Part shown: positions 1-14,200 of the stretch, piece after piece | Layout of the letters: each line of letters starts with the position of its first letter | How positions within the stretch are numbered: position 1 is the stretch's first letter | Source: Drosophila miranda | Lineage: Eukaryota > Arthropoda > Insecta > Diptera > Drosophilidae | Assembly: GCF_003369915.1 (NCBI RefSeq) | Contig: NC_046677.1 | Coordinates: 23,826,913-23,890,912, forward strand | DNA: 64,000 nt | Direction of reading: 5' to 3' | Program-made: the position numbers and the translations under genes | Notes under the pieces: model-generated | The model's input: the letters and a program-made list of their open reading frames with translations, nothing else | The model's database searches: none | Told to the model about the DNA's origin: nothing

Positions 1-3000
1 CGAGAGAGAGGGAGGAAGAGAGAGAATGAGAGATGTATCTGTAGAAACCCTGTCCAGAGACCAGACGAGACAGATACTCGTATGTGTATATGTTGCTGCC
101 GTCTGGCGACACTCTGCTAGCGAGATCTGCGATGTTCGAGGCTCCGTTTAATTGAGAAGAGATCATAAAACGCGCTTATGACTTGTTTATAAGCAACACA
201 TTGAATCGAATCGGATCGTATCGTATTGGATCGGCTCGAATCAGTTGCTCTATTGAATTCGGTTAGAGCTTTGAGGGGGAGATGTCGTCTGGCAGTAAAT
301 TATAATGAGATGCCAGTTACTTTTAGATATAACCTTCTGAGGTCGCACTGTCATGAGGTTGAATAAATATTGAAAGGTATTTGGAGATACTTAAGGTTGC
401 TGTAGATGTGCGCTATAGAGGGATACCATATAAGGGTATCCACATTACTTGGCCTTAAGTAATTGTAAATGTAATGATTCATCAGACTCCTGTTTTCTTG
501 TGTTTTATTTTTTGCTGTCTTTAAAGTTTTAACAGCTCTTGATTTCATTTTCCAAATTTGTGCCACTTTTGCAGACATTTACACCCAATGAACTACTTAT
601 GGTTATACACTTTCCAAGAGTCCTACGATACTTTCTATCAAGTACTTCTTCTTGTACAGGAGTCTGTTCTTCCCAAGATTCTGGCAGGCTTACAGAACAT
701 TTCACAGAACATTTCATATTCTTTCTTGGGGATCCTTCCTGTAAGTCCTATTCAGGGTATGCCAATCTTCGACTTGAGGAAGGAGGAGGCCCCTCCTTCG
801 TGTGGCTGCTGCAAGGGTGTAAAAAGTGTTGCACGTTTTCCTCAGATGCCTTTGCATGTTGCAGCTTGTGGTTTGTGTGTGTTTTTATTGATTTATTTGT
901 TGGGGAGACACAAGTTGGCATCATTAAGTGCCGACACACACCATTCTCTATTAGCCGACAAATTCTTGGCCTTCCCTGTCGTCGTCCACCACCAACACCA
1001 CTGCCAGCACTTGGACGAACAGACGGACGGACAGGCGGACAGATAATTCTTGTTCACAATCTAAATGGCCGTCTTGACACACCTTAGAATTTGTGTGTTA
1101 CAATTTGAAGTTGTCGACAATGGCTTGTTGCTGGTGGCTCAAACTGAAGCTGAAGCTGAGTCTGCGGCTGCGGCTGACCAGCAACTGCAGCAAAATTGTG
1201 AAAGTATCTGTTAGATACGAGCCACAAGCTCGAGTGCAGGAGGGTGGGGTCCATGGGTCTATTGGTCCATGTCTATGGCTGTGGCTGTGGGTCCGAGGTG
1301 TGCTTTGTGCTGGATTGAAGCTCTCTGGCATCCCATTGAAATGGCGCATGTGCCACACGACGTATGCTTAATTACAAAAACAAGACAACAGGAAAAACAA
1401 TACCCAAAACTTTCAGAGATAGAGAGGGACTACAGCGAGAAGCGGTGATGTGTGTGTGTGTGTGCTGTGGGGATCCATTGAATGAAAGAAAGTCTTTCCT
1501 AAAAGGATATATTTTGGCTTTATTCAAGAAAGATACTTCTTGGATCTCTGTACATGTAATATCCTGTGGTACTCCGACTCAGATGGAGACAATGCCTTTG
1601 ACTGCGACGGAGCCTGCGCCTGTGCCTAGGCAGGCTATCGTGAAGATTAGTCGCAGTGGGTCGCACACTTCGTTTCGCAATCGATTGCAACATGCAACAA
1701 ACACTGCAACATGAGGCAGCAGCAGTACCAGCAGCAGCAACAACAACAACAACAACACATCCACGAAACGAATGTGGCGAGCTCTGCTGCTCTAAATCAA
1801 CGTTAAATAAAACTAGTTTAGGTGGGTCCGATGGATATTCTTTTACTGCTATTTTGTTGCAACTGTTGCTCCGACTTTACCTCAAGTTTTTTCTTATTTT
1901 TTTCTACAGATTTTTTGTGTGTGTTTTTTTTTGGCGCATTCTAATGGCCGCCCAATATGACTAAGCACACTCATCGCGCACTCCTGCGTCCAACGTGTAT
2001 GCAAATCGAAACCAGTTTAAGGCAGGCAACAGCAACAGCAACAAGAGCTAACTTTATATATAGCAAAAATATGGGTCGAGATCTGCAAAATGCAGCTGAT
2101 CGAATTTTTGCATTAGGCGCAGCAGCAGCCAGCAGCGAGCAGCCAGCCATCCGGCCAGCTTCAGCTTCAGCTTCAGTTGCAACTGCAACTGCAACTGCGG
2201 CTGCTGCTGCAGCCTGATTATCTCTCAAGGAAGGCATGCCACATCAGACCAGGCTGAGGCTGTGCCAGTGGCTGTGGTGGAACCCGGCTGGGGCTGCAGC
2301 CGGCACCAAGCGAATATCGAATGCTATCTATATCTAACGAAGCAGGGCCATATAGCCAACATTTCGCTATTAGCTGCAAAACAGAAATACTAAACACACA
2401 TACACGGCGAGAAAAACAGGATGTCCAATAAGCAAAGGATTCCAAAATAATTTGATTTACAATTTGTCAAGCAATCTTTTCATCAATCTACTTGGTCTGG
2501 AAGATAGTCTGGAATTTTCCCTGAAGAATACTGGTTACATCTGTTCTTTATTTATCTCAGAACTATTCTATATTTTCATTCATGCAAATAATCCCTAAAA
2601 CTTTTCAGAGACTCCTTGAGACACTTAAATATTTCTTGATAAAAAGGTAAGCCCTTCTGGTTACTACAATTAATGGAACATCAAACCTCAATGTTTGATT
2701 AACTGTTTTTGAGGTATCTTCATAGGTAAGCTTCAAAGTACTCCACACAGGAAACAGGAGGCCTCATGGGTTTCTTGGCCCAGGATCTTCATTGCACTTC
2801 CTATCCCCTGATCGCATCCTCGTTTTTACCCACCTCCGCATTCCGTTTCCCACTTTTCGCCAGTGCATTCATGGACATATCTATATCTGAGTATAGTCCA
2901 AGCAAACGCAAGAAACGTAACGTATAATCTAGGAGGTAAAAAAACGAAAAAAAAAAAAAAGAAAATACGCGGCGGCGGCTCCGCAAAATCAAGAGTGTGT

Positions 3001-4560
3001 CTGCCAGTCTGCCAGCACAGTCCACAAGGCAGGCAGGCAGGCAGGAGGCAGCTGCTCTCTGGCTGCTGATGAAATTGTGAGGCATTGTGAGGCACCACCG
3101 CCACCGCCGCCGCCGCATGGTTGCAGTTGCAGTTGCGGCCATAGCACGCCTTACCGCACCGTACGTGGCGTTGTTTTTGGGGCGGCAGCAGAGGCAGAGG
3201 TCCAGCTTCAGCGTCAGCTTCAGCTCTACTAAAAACAAAAACAAAATAAAAACACCAACTAAAACTAAAGACGAAAAAATGCCCGTTCGATACGATGCGA
3301 TGCGATGCGATGTGATGCTCGCTGGCCCACAGGCCACTCAACCCCAAGTCGTCGCCGTCGTCGTTTGCGACGTCGTTTTGGAGGCACAAAAAATCTACAT
3401 TTGTCCAAAATACCACGATGCCAGCTTGGGGGTTGAGACAGGGACAGGGAGTGCTGTGTGGCAGGGACAGGGGCAGGAACAGGGGCATAGGCAGGGGCAT
3501 AGGCAGGCTGCTGCAAACTGCGATGTTGCCTGTGTTGCATAAAAGCAACGCTCCAAATTGCTAACTGAGCGATCCAGTTTAAATTGCAATTGCTCGTTAA
3601 TGGCCACTAAAACGTGCCAGTGTCGATGTGAGTGTTCCTCTCCGTGTATCTGAGTATCTACGTATCTGTGTGAGTGTGCAACCAACTGCGGCGCTGCGCC
3701 GCGGCATTGCATGGTATTTTTTATGTGTTTTTATAGCTCAGTAATACGAGCTGAGATGGCTGTCGTGTGGCATGCGAGGCGTATGCGCAACGAATCCGCT
3801 CGGACAGCACTCATACGCACAGTGGGACCGCTGGGAGATTATGATACACAGATGTAGAGAGTAGCTGGAGAGTCTGTAGAAATGGAAATGAGGCAGCATG
3901 GCAGCACAAGAAATGGAATAACCGAGCGACGAATAACAATCATAATTCCCACACGGAAATCTCTAAGGGACTATGTCTAAAAGTAAGAGTAAGGCTAAGA
4001 CTAAGCCAAGTATTTCAAGGCTTCAACCCCTAGTAGGTCCTTTCCTTGATAACCGAAATATTAGCTTGTAGCTATTAGTATTTACCTAAGGGAACAGATG
4101 AATTCGAAAACCCCCTTAGTATCAATAGTAATTATCTTAAATATTTGGAATGCAAAATTAATCTTGGAACCATTGATCTTTCGAGAGACCAATTTCAAAA
4201 TTAAATTCAATCAGTTCTCCCATTAAGCAATGATCAATGCCGAATTGTGGGGGAAGCCTTCCTCAGAGCCAGTGGGTGCTTCCCCCGCTTAAATTAAGCC
4301 AGAAATTCCCAGTGCATGTTGCGTGCTGCATGTGCATTCATTCGCAGATATCCTATGTGCCCCCAGCTAACTGTACACACATTTGTCGCATCGCAGCAGC
4401 AACAAGTTAAAGCATAACAACATATTTTACAATTACGAAACAATTCTGCCCACAACTAAATGCAGCAAAACCTCAGGCATCGCGGCAGCTCTTCAGCAAT
4501 GAACAATGGAGCACCAGGAAAGGGAAAAAAGATAGAAATAAACTGGTAAAAATTCAGCGG

Positions 4561-4581
4561 CAGCAGCAGCAGCAGCAGCAG
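4561..4581. repeat. (CAG)n microsatellite
   Basis: Seven uninterrupted CAG units. There is no reading frame with other support around it. Confidence 0.9.
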
Positions 4582-7500
4582 ACGAATAGGCGTAGACACC
4601 AGACCAGAATCGTGTCTCCAAATGCGGCCTACTACGGCGGCATGCCACCACTCAGACGAGCAGACAGACAGATAGATAGATAGATATATGGATGGATAGA
4701 CGAATAGACCAAGGGGGGGGTAGAGGCAAAGGAAGGAAACCCAGTCAGAACGAAACCAGATCAGAGCAGAGCCCATGGCAATAATTATGAAAACACTCGG
4801 CGTCATCGTAGTCGTAATTTTCCTGTTTCGTGCCTTAATAATCTCTGCACAAACGCCACGGCCGCCTCTAGAAATTGAAATTTCCAATAATACTAATAAC
4901 AATAATAGCAACCACAGCAACAACTATTAAAAATATATCTATGTAAGACCTGACTGAGTGACTGAATGACTCCCTGACTCAATGACTGACTGACTGACTG
5001 ACTGGATGGTTGGTTGGTTGGTAAAGCGATCAAAAGTCGCTAAAAGCAAACGCACACTGACGGCGTTATTATTGATTTAAACATCAAGATAAATTACATT
5101 GAAGTCTGCACTGTACGCCCCGAAGAGCTGAGGTATCTAGAGGAACGTTTGCCGTAGATGAAACTGAAGCTACCATCATGTTGAGGGGGGCGCACACTCT
5201 CGACACTCTCGACACTGGAAGAAAACTAGATGCACTTCTTCATGAATACTTCAAATAAGTTATTGCTTGTATACAAAAACTTTTCACTGCAGATTTACTG
5301 CTGTCTTAAGAGCTGTTCCATTGGGATATTATAAAGCAGAAATAATGTTATCCGATAAACGAAACTATTTTCTATAAGATTGGCCATTAAAACTAGTATT
5401 CTTTGGAAATCCATCCGTATCTTTCGTATCGTTTTTCCCTCACCGGATAAGTCTCTGCTATATTCAAAAGATCGAAAGATGTAACTTTTAAAGAATTACA
5501 ATCCATTAATCCCCATTTCTCGCCGTGCATTTGAATCTCTTTTTGGCCACTAACGAAGTTTTGTTGTAATTGTGGGTAATTGTTGTTGCTGAAGCGGTAT
5601 TCTCTGTTTTTTGTGGTTGTTGTTGTTGTTGTTTGGGTTTTTGGCTTTTGGGCGCTACAAATTTCCAAACCCACTAGGCACATTTGAACTGGCGCACGAT
5701 CGCAAAAAGACAAAGCGCAAAAAAAGGCAGCAATTGTAACATCAACATGAGATGTGCCCTGGCTCCAAGGAGCAACGTGCCTCTGCCTCAGACTCCGAGA
5801 GACTCTCTGCCGGGGAGCTCTGGAGCTTGGAGCTTGGAGCTCAGATTGGAGTTGGATCGTAGTTGGAGCTACAGCTGGGGCTGGGCTTGTGCCTGGTCTT
5901 TTGCTACTTTGACTTGTCGCTCGTTCCAAAACGTCGAATGCGTCTAATTTCTTGGCTTGCTTTTGGCTCTGTTTTTTTGGTTTTTGTTTTTGTTGGGAAG
6001 TTCTCCCTGCCTTTGAATGTCGTGTCTTGGTCTGGGCTCCAGCTCCAGCTCCAGCTCCAGCTTGGGCCTCAACTCCGTTCCGTTCTGTTTCGTTTCGATC
6101 CATTCCCCCAATGTCTGCTTGCTGGCTGCCGCGTTTGTCGTTTAAATCGTACCACCACAGGCGACATAAAAATAATGAAGTGTGCGGGTGTGGTCGACTC
6201 GCTTTTGGTCTGGTCTTCTGGTCTGGTCTGCTCGGCTCTGCTCTAGACGGGAGAGGGATTGGGAACGGGAACGGGAACGGGTCTGGGGTCTGGCCTGCCC
6301 TGGCTCCGATCTCGCGTCGAGTCAGAGTCGAGAGTCTGGTGGCATGGTCTGGGTCTGGGCCTGGGCCCCGACTCCGACTCCGACTGGCCGCTCAGATCGA
6401 GGCGACTGTCGACTGTCGAAGTCATAGCCGCCAAGCGACGTTTGCAGATTGCCGAGTCGTGTTTCGCCCAGCGGTGTATGCGGCCCATAACCAAGTCAAC
6501 ATTTTGTTTGCTGAATTTTGCGGTTTTTATTTTATTTGGGGGGAAGCTTGTAAGTTTTCCGCTGGAGGGCCAATAGGGAAAGATGTGATGGCTTAATGGC
6601 TGAAGATTCTAGCACATTAGAAAGAATCATTCTTTGAAAAAGAAACCCTACGCCTCAAAACAGTTGAAAAAAAACCCTTCGAAACGCAATATCCGTTCAA
6701 TCCAAACAGAAATTCATTTTCATAACGGAAAATATGGAACCAGAACCTTACTCCAAAGATAATCCTTCAATCAAGGACTTAGATGTGCACAATAGTTCTG
6801 CCGGTGATGCTGTCTCGGAGTCTGAAATGGAGATGCTTTAGCATATGTTACAAGCATCTTGAGATTCGTTTAGACAATCCATGATATTTCTCTCATCTAT
6901 AATCCTTCAAGCAAGGACACAGATATGCCATCTACTAGCTGATTGAACGGAAAGCGCTCTATATATGGCTATAGAAGATACCATTTGTACTTTATTTCCA
7001 TTAGAGGATCGGAACAGGAGAAATAAAATTAAGTATTGTTTCATTTGCTCAAACTTTTCATTGACAATTTATACATAATAGAGTATAAAATACAGTCATA
7101 CGAGGAGTATTGCAAGGCGAACAGTGTTTTGTGGCAACCACAAATGTCTGTTGGGTTGCGGCGGTGCACACGCCCAACCAACTGCAAAAATATAACGGCA
7201 TCCAAGGTTGTGCTACGCTTAAAATGTAATTGTTCGACTTAAAGAGTCAGAGCAACAACAGCAACAACAACAAATCGTACGCGATCAAGTTTGCCTCTCA
7301 GAGTCGCCTGCCTCTCCCGTCGCCGTCTAATCAAATACATACCAGACCAAGACACCGAGACACCAAGAGACCAAGAGACCCAGAGGTAGTAGAGCCCCAG
7401 AGAGCAACCCACCTATGTGCAATGCGCACTGCCAGGCCACAGATACAGCAGATACTTACGTACAGTGAGATACATAGATACCGAGCACTCGTATGGGCAG

Positions 7501-7920
7501 AGAGACACCAACGTCAGCGAAGCGCCGCACTCTGAGGAGCCCCACTCCTCCTTCCCCTTCCCCTTCCCCTTCTCCTCCTGCTGCTGCTCCTCCTCCTTCT
7601 CCAGATGCGAGTTGGAGTTGGAATGAATTTTCACTTGAATATTCGACACACTTTGAGCACAGCTGGGAGTCTGAAAGGTTTCAGGATTTTCTGGGAGGGG
7701 CGCCAAAGCCAAAGCGTTTGCTGTCGCTGCGATTCTTGGGGCTATGCATCATCATCATCATCAGAGGCAGCAGCAGCGGCAGCGGCAGCAGCGGCAGAGC
7801 CTGAGTTGGAGCAACATGGCAACATGTTGCAATATGCTAGAGCTCTGCATGCATAAAATATTATGCAACATTATGCCATAGACACAGGCCAGACAGACGA
7901 CACTTGGCTGAGAGCACACT

Positions 7921-7965
7921 CTCTGGCCTCCTCTTTGGCCTCCTCTCTGGCCTCCCCTCTGGCCC
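7921..7965. repeat. Short tandem repeat, GGCCTCCTCT type
   Basis: Three to four imperfect copies of a 13-14-bp unit (CTCTGGCCTCCTCT-like) in tandem. This is typical of the cryptic simplicity in the left half of the window. Confidence 0.7.
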
Positions 7966-8274
7966 GTGGCCCGTTGCCTGAGCCTGGTTATTAGTGCCTG
8001 TATGTTGACAGCATTTAGATCTAATTGAATTGCCTGGATCTCGGGGATCTCGCGCAGATTGGATTGGCCAGAACATTTGGCTTGGCCCGCTCCCATTCGG
8101 GCCATAACCCATAAATCTCACACACAAACCGAGAAAATTTATAGAGTTCAGAGTTGCGAAACGCTGGCCAGGTAGCGCCAGTGGAAAACGCCATGAAAAC
8201 AAAGCGAACAAACCTCTTGGAAAAATCTTGAAAAATTAAAATGACTAGTGCCGGGGCACGATCAAGACCAAGAT

Positions 8275-8294
8275 GCTGCTGCTGCTGCTGCTGA
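8275..8294. repeat. (CTG)n microsatellite
   Basis: A run of CTG/GCT triplets with no supported gene around it. Confidence 0.85.
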
Positions 8295-11200
8295 TGGAGC
8301 CTCCGTCTTGCCACCCGCCAACTGGCAACAACAATGGAAACTCCAAGTTGCTCCCAAGACTCCACCAAGAAAGATGATGCACAAGATGGAAGACCCCGGA
8401 CCCGTACCCGTACTCGACCCGCAACAGCCAACAGTCAGCGGTAGTCAGCGTTGGGGCGTCTGCAGTTCAACGTTCAAGTGGCACAGTACGCCCTAGAAAA
8501 ATGAATTGATTCGATTGTTTTTTTGCCGACTCCATGGCTCATTGTTTCCCCGTGACTGACTGTCTTCTGGCTTATCTGCAACTTCTGCACAAAATCACAG
8601 CAAACAGCAACCAGCCACCGCCGAGCCGCCAAGCCGCCTAGCCGCCTAGCGCGCCCCAAAACTGATGATACAATCGCGTTTTTGACTTTGAAAAGTCAGC
8701 CCAAGTCAGCAGCTCAGCCCCAGCTCTAGCCCAGCTCCAGCTCCGTTCGATGCTGCGTCTCCACTCCGCTCTGGCCAGTCATCCATTGTTCAATGGCCAT
8801 AGACTCTGACTCCGACACTGATTGTTATGGTTTATGAGATGAAAATGCACTCGAAACAATATTTTGGGGCCGATTGCAATTTGCAGTTTTTAATCAACTC
8901 TCTTTCGAAACTACTTCGGGGGCTAACATTAGAGCGCTCCATTCCAACTGGATTCCCCTATCTCACCCTTGTGCGCCGCCCACGTTCCTCAACGTGCACT
9001 CCCCCCGCCCCCCTACACTTTTGGCCACGGTCCGTGTACCTGCCATCAAGGTCACGCGAGGAGCGTCCACATTCCTACACAGCACTTGGATCCCCATGTA
9101 CTGAGATGAGTTTTGGACTCTTTTTGGGTAGAGAAAATATATAATAGTGTAATTCGGAAGGGAAGGATCTTTGAAAGGGGTCGCCTAATACGAGAAGTGT
9201 TACCTATATTTTATCATTTAATTGTCGTGTAGGCATTTCCAAAGCAAGTTCACTTCCACAATAATAATATTGGGAGCGGTGATATATCTTACCACCCGGG
9301 AGCCCAGATCCGCATCTGGCCCGAAAGAGAATCAGGAGAATGTCCAAGACATTAAAGAAATCGAACAAGTGGGAATCTTCTGTACCACAACCAGCAGTTT
9401 AACAACTCAAGAGACAGTTTATCGAGCGATGTTCATAATGTTAATAATAGATCGAGGATACAATCAAACGATCTCAATGCCCAACGAAGGGCAACTATGT
9501 AATTTCTCGCTGTGTAGATGCGACTCGTGCTAGCTGCATTGCTCCAGCAGCCATTGTTCAACACTGTTAAAGCCACTCAATCTCTTAATTAAATACACTA
9601 CTAACTGGGGGGAAGTCGCAGTCGCTGTTGCTGCTGCTGCAGTCGGAAGAGCTTGCAGTTTAGTGTCGAAATTGTACAAGTTTTCGTTTGATTTTCCTTT
9701 TATTGTTATTGGTGCTGCTGCTGGATGGATAATCACAGCTCGCAACAAGAAATTAAATCAGCCAAGGTTATCGCATTAATAAGCAGCCCCCTGGTTTTGC
9801 TCTTTGGTTTTACAGTTTCAGTTTCAGTTTGAGTTTGTGATTTTTGATTTTTGATTTTGGTCTCGGCTTGAGAGTTGAGAGTAGCTCTAAAAGCTGCCTA
9901 GTCAATTATTAAATTTGCAATTTCCGCAGCTGAACTTTTGGGGTCAGTAGACTGATTTAAATCAAAGCTATAATTGAGCCTTGCCTGAGACCCAGAACCG
10001 AGATGGCGCGAGACCGCAGTGCCGCGTTGCCGCGGTGCTCGAATACCAATTTCTGGGGGTCTGAAAATTGACAAATGTTTGATGGCTTGGTTACACCCCA
10101 AACCGGGCTCCGATCTTTGCCGCCACGGACGCCCTGGCCAGAGGCAACGGATGTGTGGCAAAGCACCAAATGCCCGGCTTGGGTGAGGCTCTCGCGGAGA
10201 GCTAAGTGGCTTTCCATGACATTTTATTGACACTTTTTTTTTTGTCGTTGAACTGGAAGACCTGTTTTCGGTCCTCCACTTCACACATTTTGACGAAGAT
10301 GTCTATGCCAGCAAATGACGTGTCATCAATGAAGCCTACGCTCCCACATAAAGATGCACAGAGCACCGTCTCCGTCTCCAGCTCGAGCTCCAGCCTCAAC
10401 CTCAACCTCCAGCCACAAACACAACCACCTCAAATCCCATCCAGCACTTGAGCTCTCAAATCTGATGTACACTGTGTAGAGCTCTTGGCTCTGAGCCGTG
10501 TGTCTGTTGTGGCTGTTGTATTAATAAGCCTGACATTTGAGCAGAGCATCCACTTCGAAGCCATCACCATCAGCATCACCGCACCGCCATCGATGTTTGA
10601 GTTTGAGTTTCGTTTTCGGTCTTGTGTGTAGGCGTCAGAAATAATAATTAAAAAATCGTTTCTAATGCGGAAATCTCTCGCGTTTTTTGGCCGGGGGTGA
10701 GCTTAATGCCGAAGATGTTAGACAAATATATCAGATTTCGTTTGTTTTTTTTTTCAGTTGTTTGGAATTGGTTAATCTATGCTGGGAAGAAGGTGGGAAG
10801 AGGCTGAGAAGCTTTGTGGGACATGGGTAAATGGATGGATCGATGAGGGAGCAATTGAAACCTTAACTCCGGTTCTTAAAGAAATTCATGTAGAAGGCAA
10901 TCTTTGATCTCTTTATGTTAAAGTGGTGTTTCGTGAATTGCTTGATAGCAGACTAGGGATAGCAGACTCTCAAGGAAAATATCTGTAGAATAAATTCAGG
11001 TAGATTTTGTCTGAAATAGTTGGCGCTGACATCGTCACCAAAGAAGATTAAGTTAATCTGAAATTAACCATAACACCAAAACTAGTTAAGATTCTATATC
11101 CTGAAGTTTTAAATAGAAAGAGAAGTGGGTGTATGGGTCACTAAATCGTATGGCAATAATAGAAAAAGTGTAATTAAATGAAAGGAAGAGATCGTTCGTC

Positions 11201-14200
11201 AAACGCAGATCTGCTGGTACAAAATAACAGTTTAAATAGCAGATACCATTGTTTTATCATCCACGTAATCGAGATACTTGCAAAAGGTGAAATATATTAT
11301 AAGAAAATGGTGTATAAAAAGGGCATCATCCATTGGGAGAAGTCTGCTTAGTGTCCAGCAAATATCGCACCATCTTCCATGATGTTTTTTCAAGAAGAAG
11401 AACAAGAATTCCATTCAATTCTTGATCCAAATATGCTGCATCCATTATAAACCAGTACAACGTTTAACATGAACAATCCCACATGAATGCTGTTCAGGAA
11501 GGTGGTTCGGTTTATGATACCATTTTGAGCTATTTGTCTAATAGTTATCAATTAAACCAGTTATTAAAAATAGAGGAGGAGATGGCTTAGTCAGCGCTGA
11601 TTGAGGCCAAAGGGGCTTTCGTTGGGTTAGGTTGGGTTGGGTTGGGCTGGCACAAAAGAGATTAGGCCAAGTGTCCAGGCCACCCGCCCAAGAATGCCAC
11701 CATTTTGTGGGAGCCAAAGCCGAATCCAATAATTAAATATGTAAGAAGCAAGCCCCAAAGTTAATAACAGTTACTGGTGGTGGTGGTGGTGCTGCTGCTG
11801 CCACAGAAGCCTTTTGCCAGCCAAACGCTGAAAATTTAATAATCCCCTCCGAGTATAAAGAAGCAAAAACCCCATTCAAAAGACAAAATGCATGCCTGCA
11901 ACTGCGACTGCGCCGGGGTCTGCTCTGGCTCTGGCTCTGGACACAAGCCCAGATTCAGATAGGAGTACGAGTACGAGTACGAGGCACAGGGGCAGGCTCC
12001 TCGTCGACGGCGAGAAGGTCAGACCCCGCACGTTTCATGGCTCATAGCGCACCTATCGTATAATTAGAAACGAACGACGACAACACGACGACAACGACAG
12101 ATACAGTCCGACAGCTCGGTTCGCCTTTGTATACGTATGTATACGTATCTGTGTGTGGCCCAACGACGAGCGACCGACTCTCCGTCCAAGCGGCTGGAAG
12201 GGGTAGGGGTAGAGGTGGGTTGGTTGGCTCTCGGGCCGGGCCGGGTCTCTACGCAGCAAACGATTCTTAAATGAGCCAATTGTGGAATGCCTAGTGTTAT
12301 ACATAAGCCGAGGCGGGAGATCTGCACAAACAGATACTCGTACAAGAAGAATAACAATAAAAGCCAAACAAACACAAGGGAGAAGAACGCTTGTTTTGTG
12401 TACAAGGAACCGTGAATGCTCTACACAATAAGTAGTATGCACATATTTACACATATGGAAGAGGTAATGCTGTTACTAATCTCTCCTTTAAGGTGAAAAC
12501 AAAAGATATTACGGAGTATTAAGGGATAAAAGGATATATTTACAGATTTATGTATTTACATATAACAGAAGTAATCTAATTTAATCTAGGTAGGAGGCAT
12601 ATCTATAGGATGTACTATACATACATATGTATTCTCACCTTATTTCTAAATCTTTAAAAAATGCAAGTAACTGTTGTTTAGAAATGACAGAAAATATCAT
12701 ATTTTATTTTATAGCATGGAAAAATGTATTGGAATTTTATTTAAAAAAATCCAAAATGATGAATTCCCTCTAATAGAAATTAAGATTGCCTACAGAATTC
12801 CCTGTGCTGCCTTTGCAGGTTCCACTAGTCCATCAGTAAGATGTGTAGACCTTCAAACGTCCAAGCATTTCAGTATCCATTAATTAGTGGTCAGTGCTTT
12901 CCATACTTTCCCACAAGTCCCAAAATATGTTTACAAGATAATGTGATGACGACAAATCCTGAGCCTGAGCAGCCTGAGCAATATGGCCTGGCCACGTGGG
13001 AGAATTGGAAATAGTGAGTACACGAGAATATAGGGGACATCGCCTTCTTACAATCAATGCCAAACCAAGCGTGCAGATGGGAGAGAGGCGCTGCGAGAGA
13101 CGAGACGAGACGAGACCAGACCCCCGTCACCCATACGATTCCCATTCCGATGGTCGTCGTCGTAGCGTCACGTCGATTCGACCGACCGGCCATGCAAACA
13201 AGGCGAGAGAGATCTCTGAGAGAGTGAGAGAGAGAGATAGACTGACAGAGAGAGGGGGGGTAGCAACGGCAACGCGCTCTCTGATACGTCGACAACAGAC
13301 AACATCAACATCGCTGGGCATCGGCTGGCTATATATACATATGCTCACTTTCGATGTATTTCATTTTTTCTTTCGTTTTCATTCGCTGTGCGATTTGAAA
13401 AACGTTTAAACAAAAACTCGACAACCAGCAACAACATCCACACGGCGGGCGGGTCTTCTGCACACACACACACACATCCACACTCATACACACTGCGACA
13501 GAGAGCGATACAAAAATACATTTTTATGATCGTTTTCGTTTCTTTCTGTTTTCGGAGGCCAATTATGTGCAACAGCTGCCGTTGAAGAGGTGTCCGAAAT
13601 GGAAGATAACAGACCGACCCAGAAAGAGCGAAAGACAGTGTGAAAGAGGTGATTGGAGAGAGGATTGCGGAGAGGAGAGGTGTTAAGGTGCTTCTAAATG
13701 TTGTCGTGTAATTGTTGTTGTTGTTGTTTGCCATTTTGTTATTCGCTCCGCTCCGCACCGTTTTTTTTGTTTGTTCATCTCGTTTTGCTAAAAGGCATAA
13801 GCGATAAACTAAACGCTTATTTAGTCATTTAGCGTTTTGTGTATTCGTATTCGTATACGTTTTTCGCTTATGGCTAATTATATGAACACTTTAATTATGC
13901 ATAATAGCGCCCGGGCATCGTGCCCCGACTTATGGGAATCGCTTTGCAATGGAATGGAATGGAATGGGATCGTTTTATGCAAATTTCCTTTAAGGCTACA
14001 AATCGGGGCTATATGTACACACATACCAGATGTCAGTTGGTCCGTGGCTATGATTTATACAAAGTTAATCAGGAAATTCTTCAGAAACAGAACATGATTT
14101 ATGTTGATAAGTTTCGATGGGAGAGCAAGGCAATCGATTTGCTACAGATCGATCGATGGGAATAGCAGGGAAATCGGTATTGCGATTGCTTCATGAGGAG

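Noticed and set aside
539-1087. 182-codon ORF on the + strand with an overlapping 162-codon ORF in another frame
   Set aside because: Two frames are open over the same AT-rich stretch, neither has a recognisable domain, and there is no promoter or splice context.
2826-3548. 240-codon minus-strand ORF and overlapping frames
   Set aside because: Pro-Met-Pro-Leu and Ala/Val runs are translations of GGGGCAG and GCCACC type repeats, and three frames are open at once.
5393-6103. 236-codon ORF on the minus strand
   Set aside because: Composed of Gly-Ala, Lys-Gln and Thr runs derived from cryptic repeats, with a 214-codon ORF open on the opposite strand nearby. No family is recognisable.
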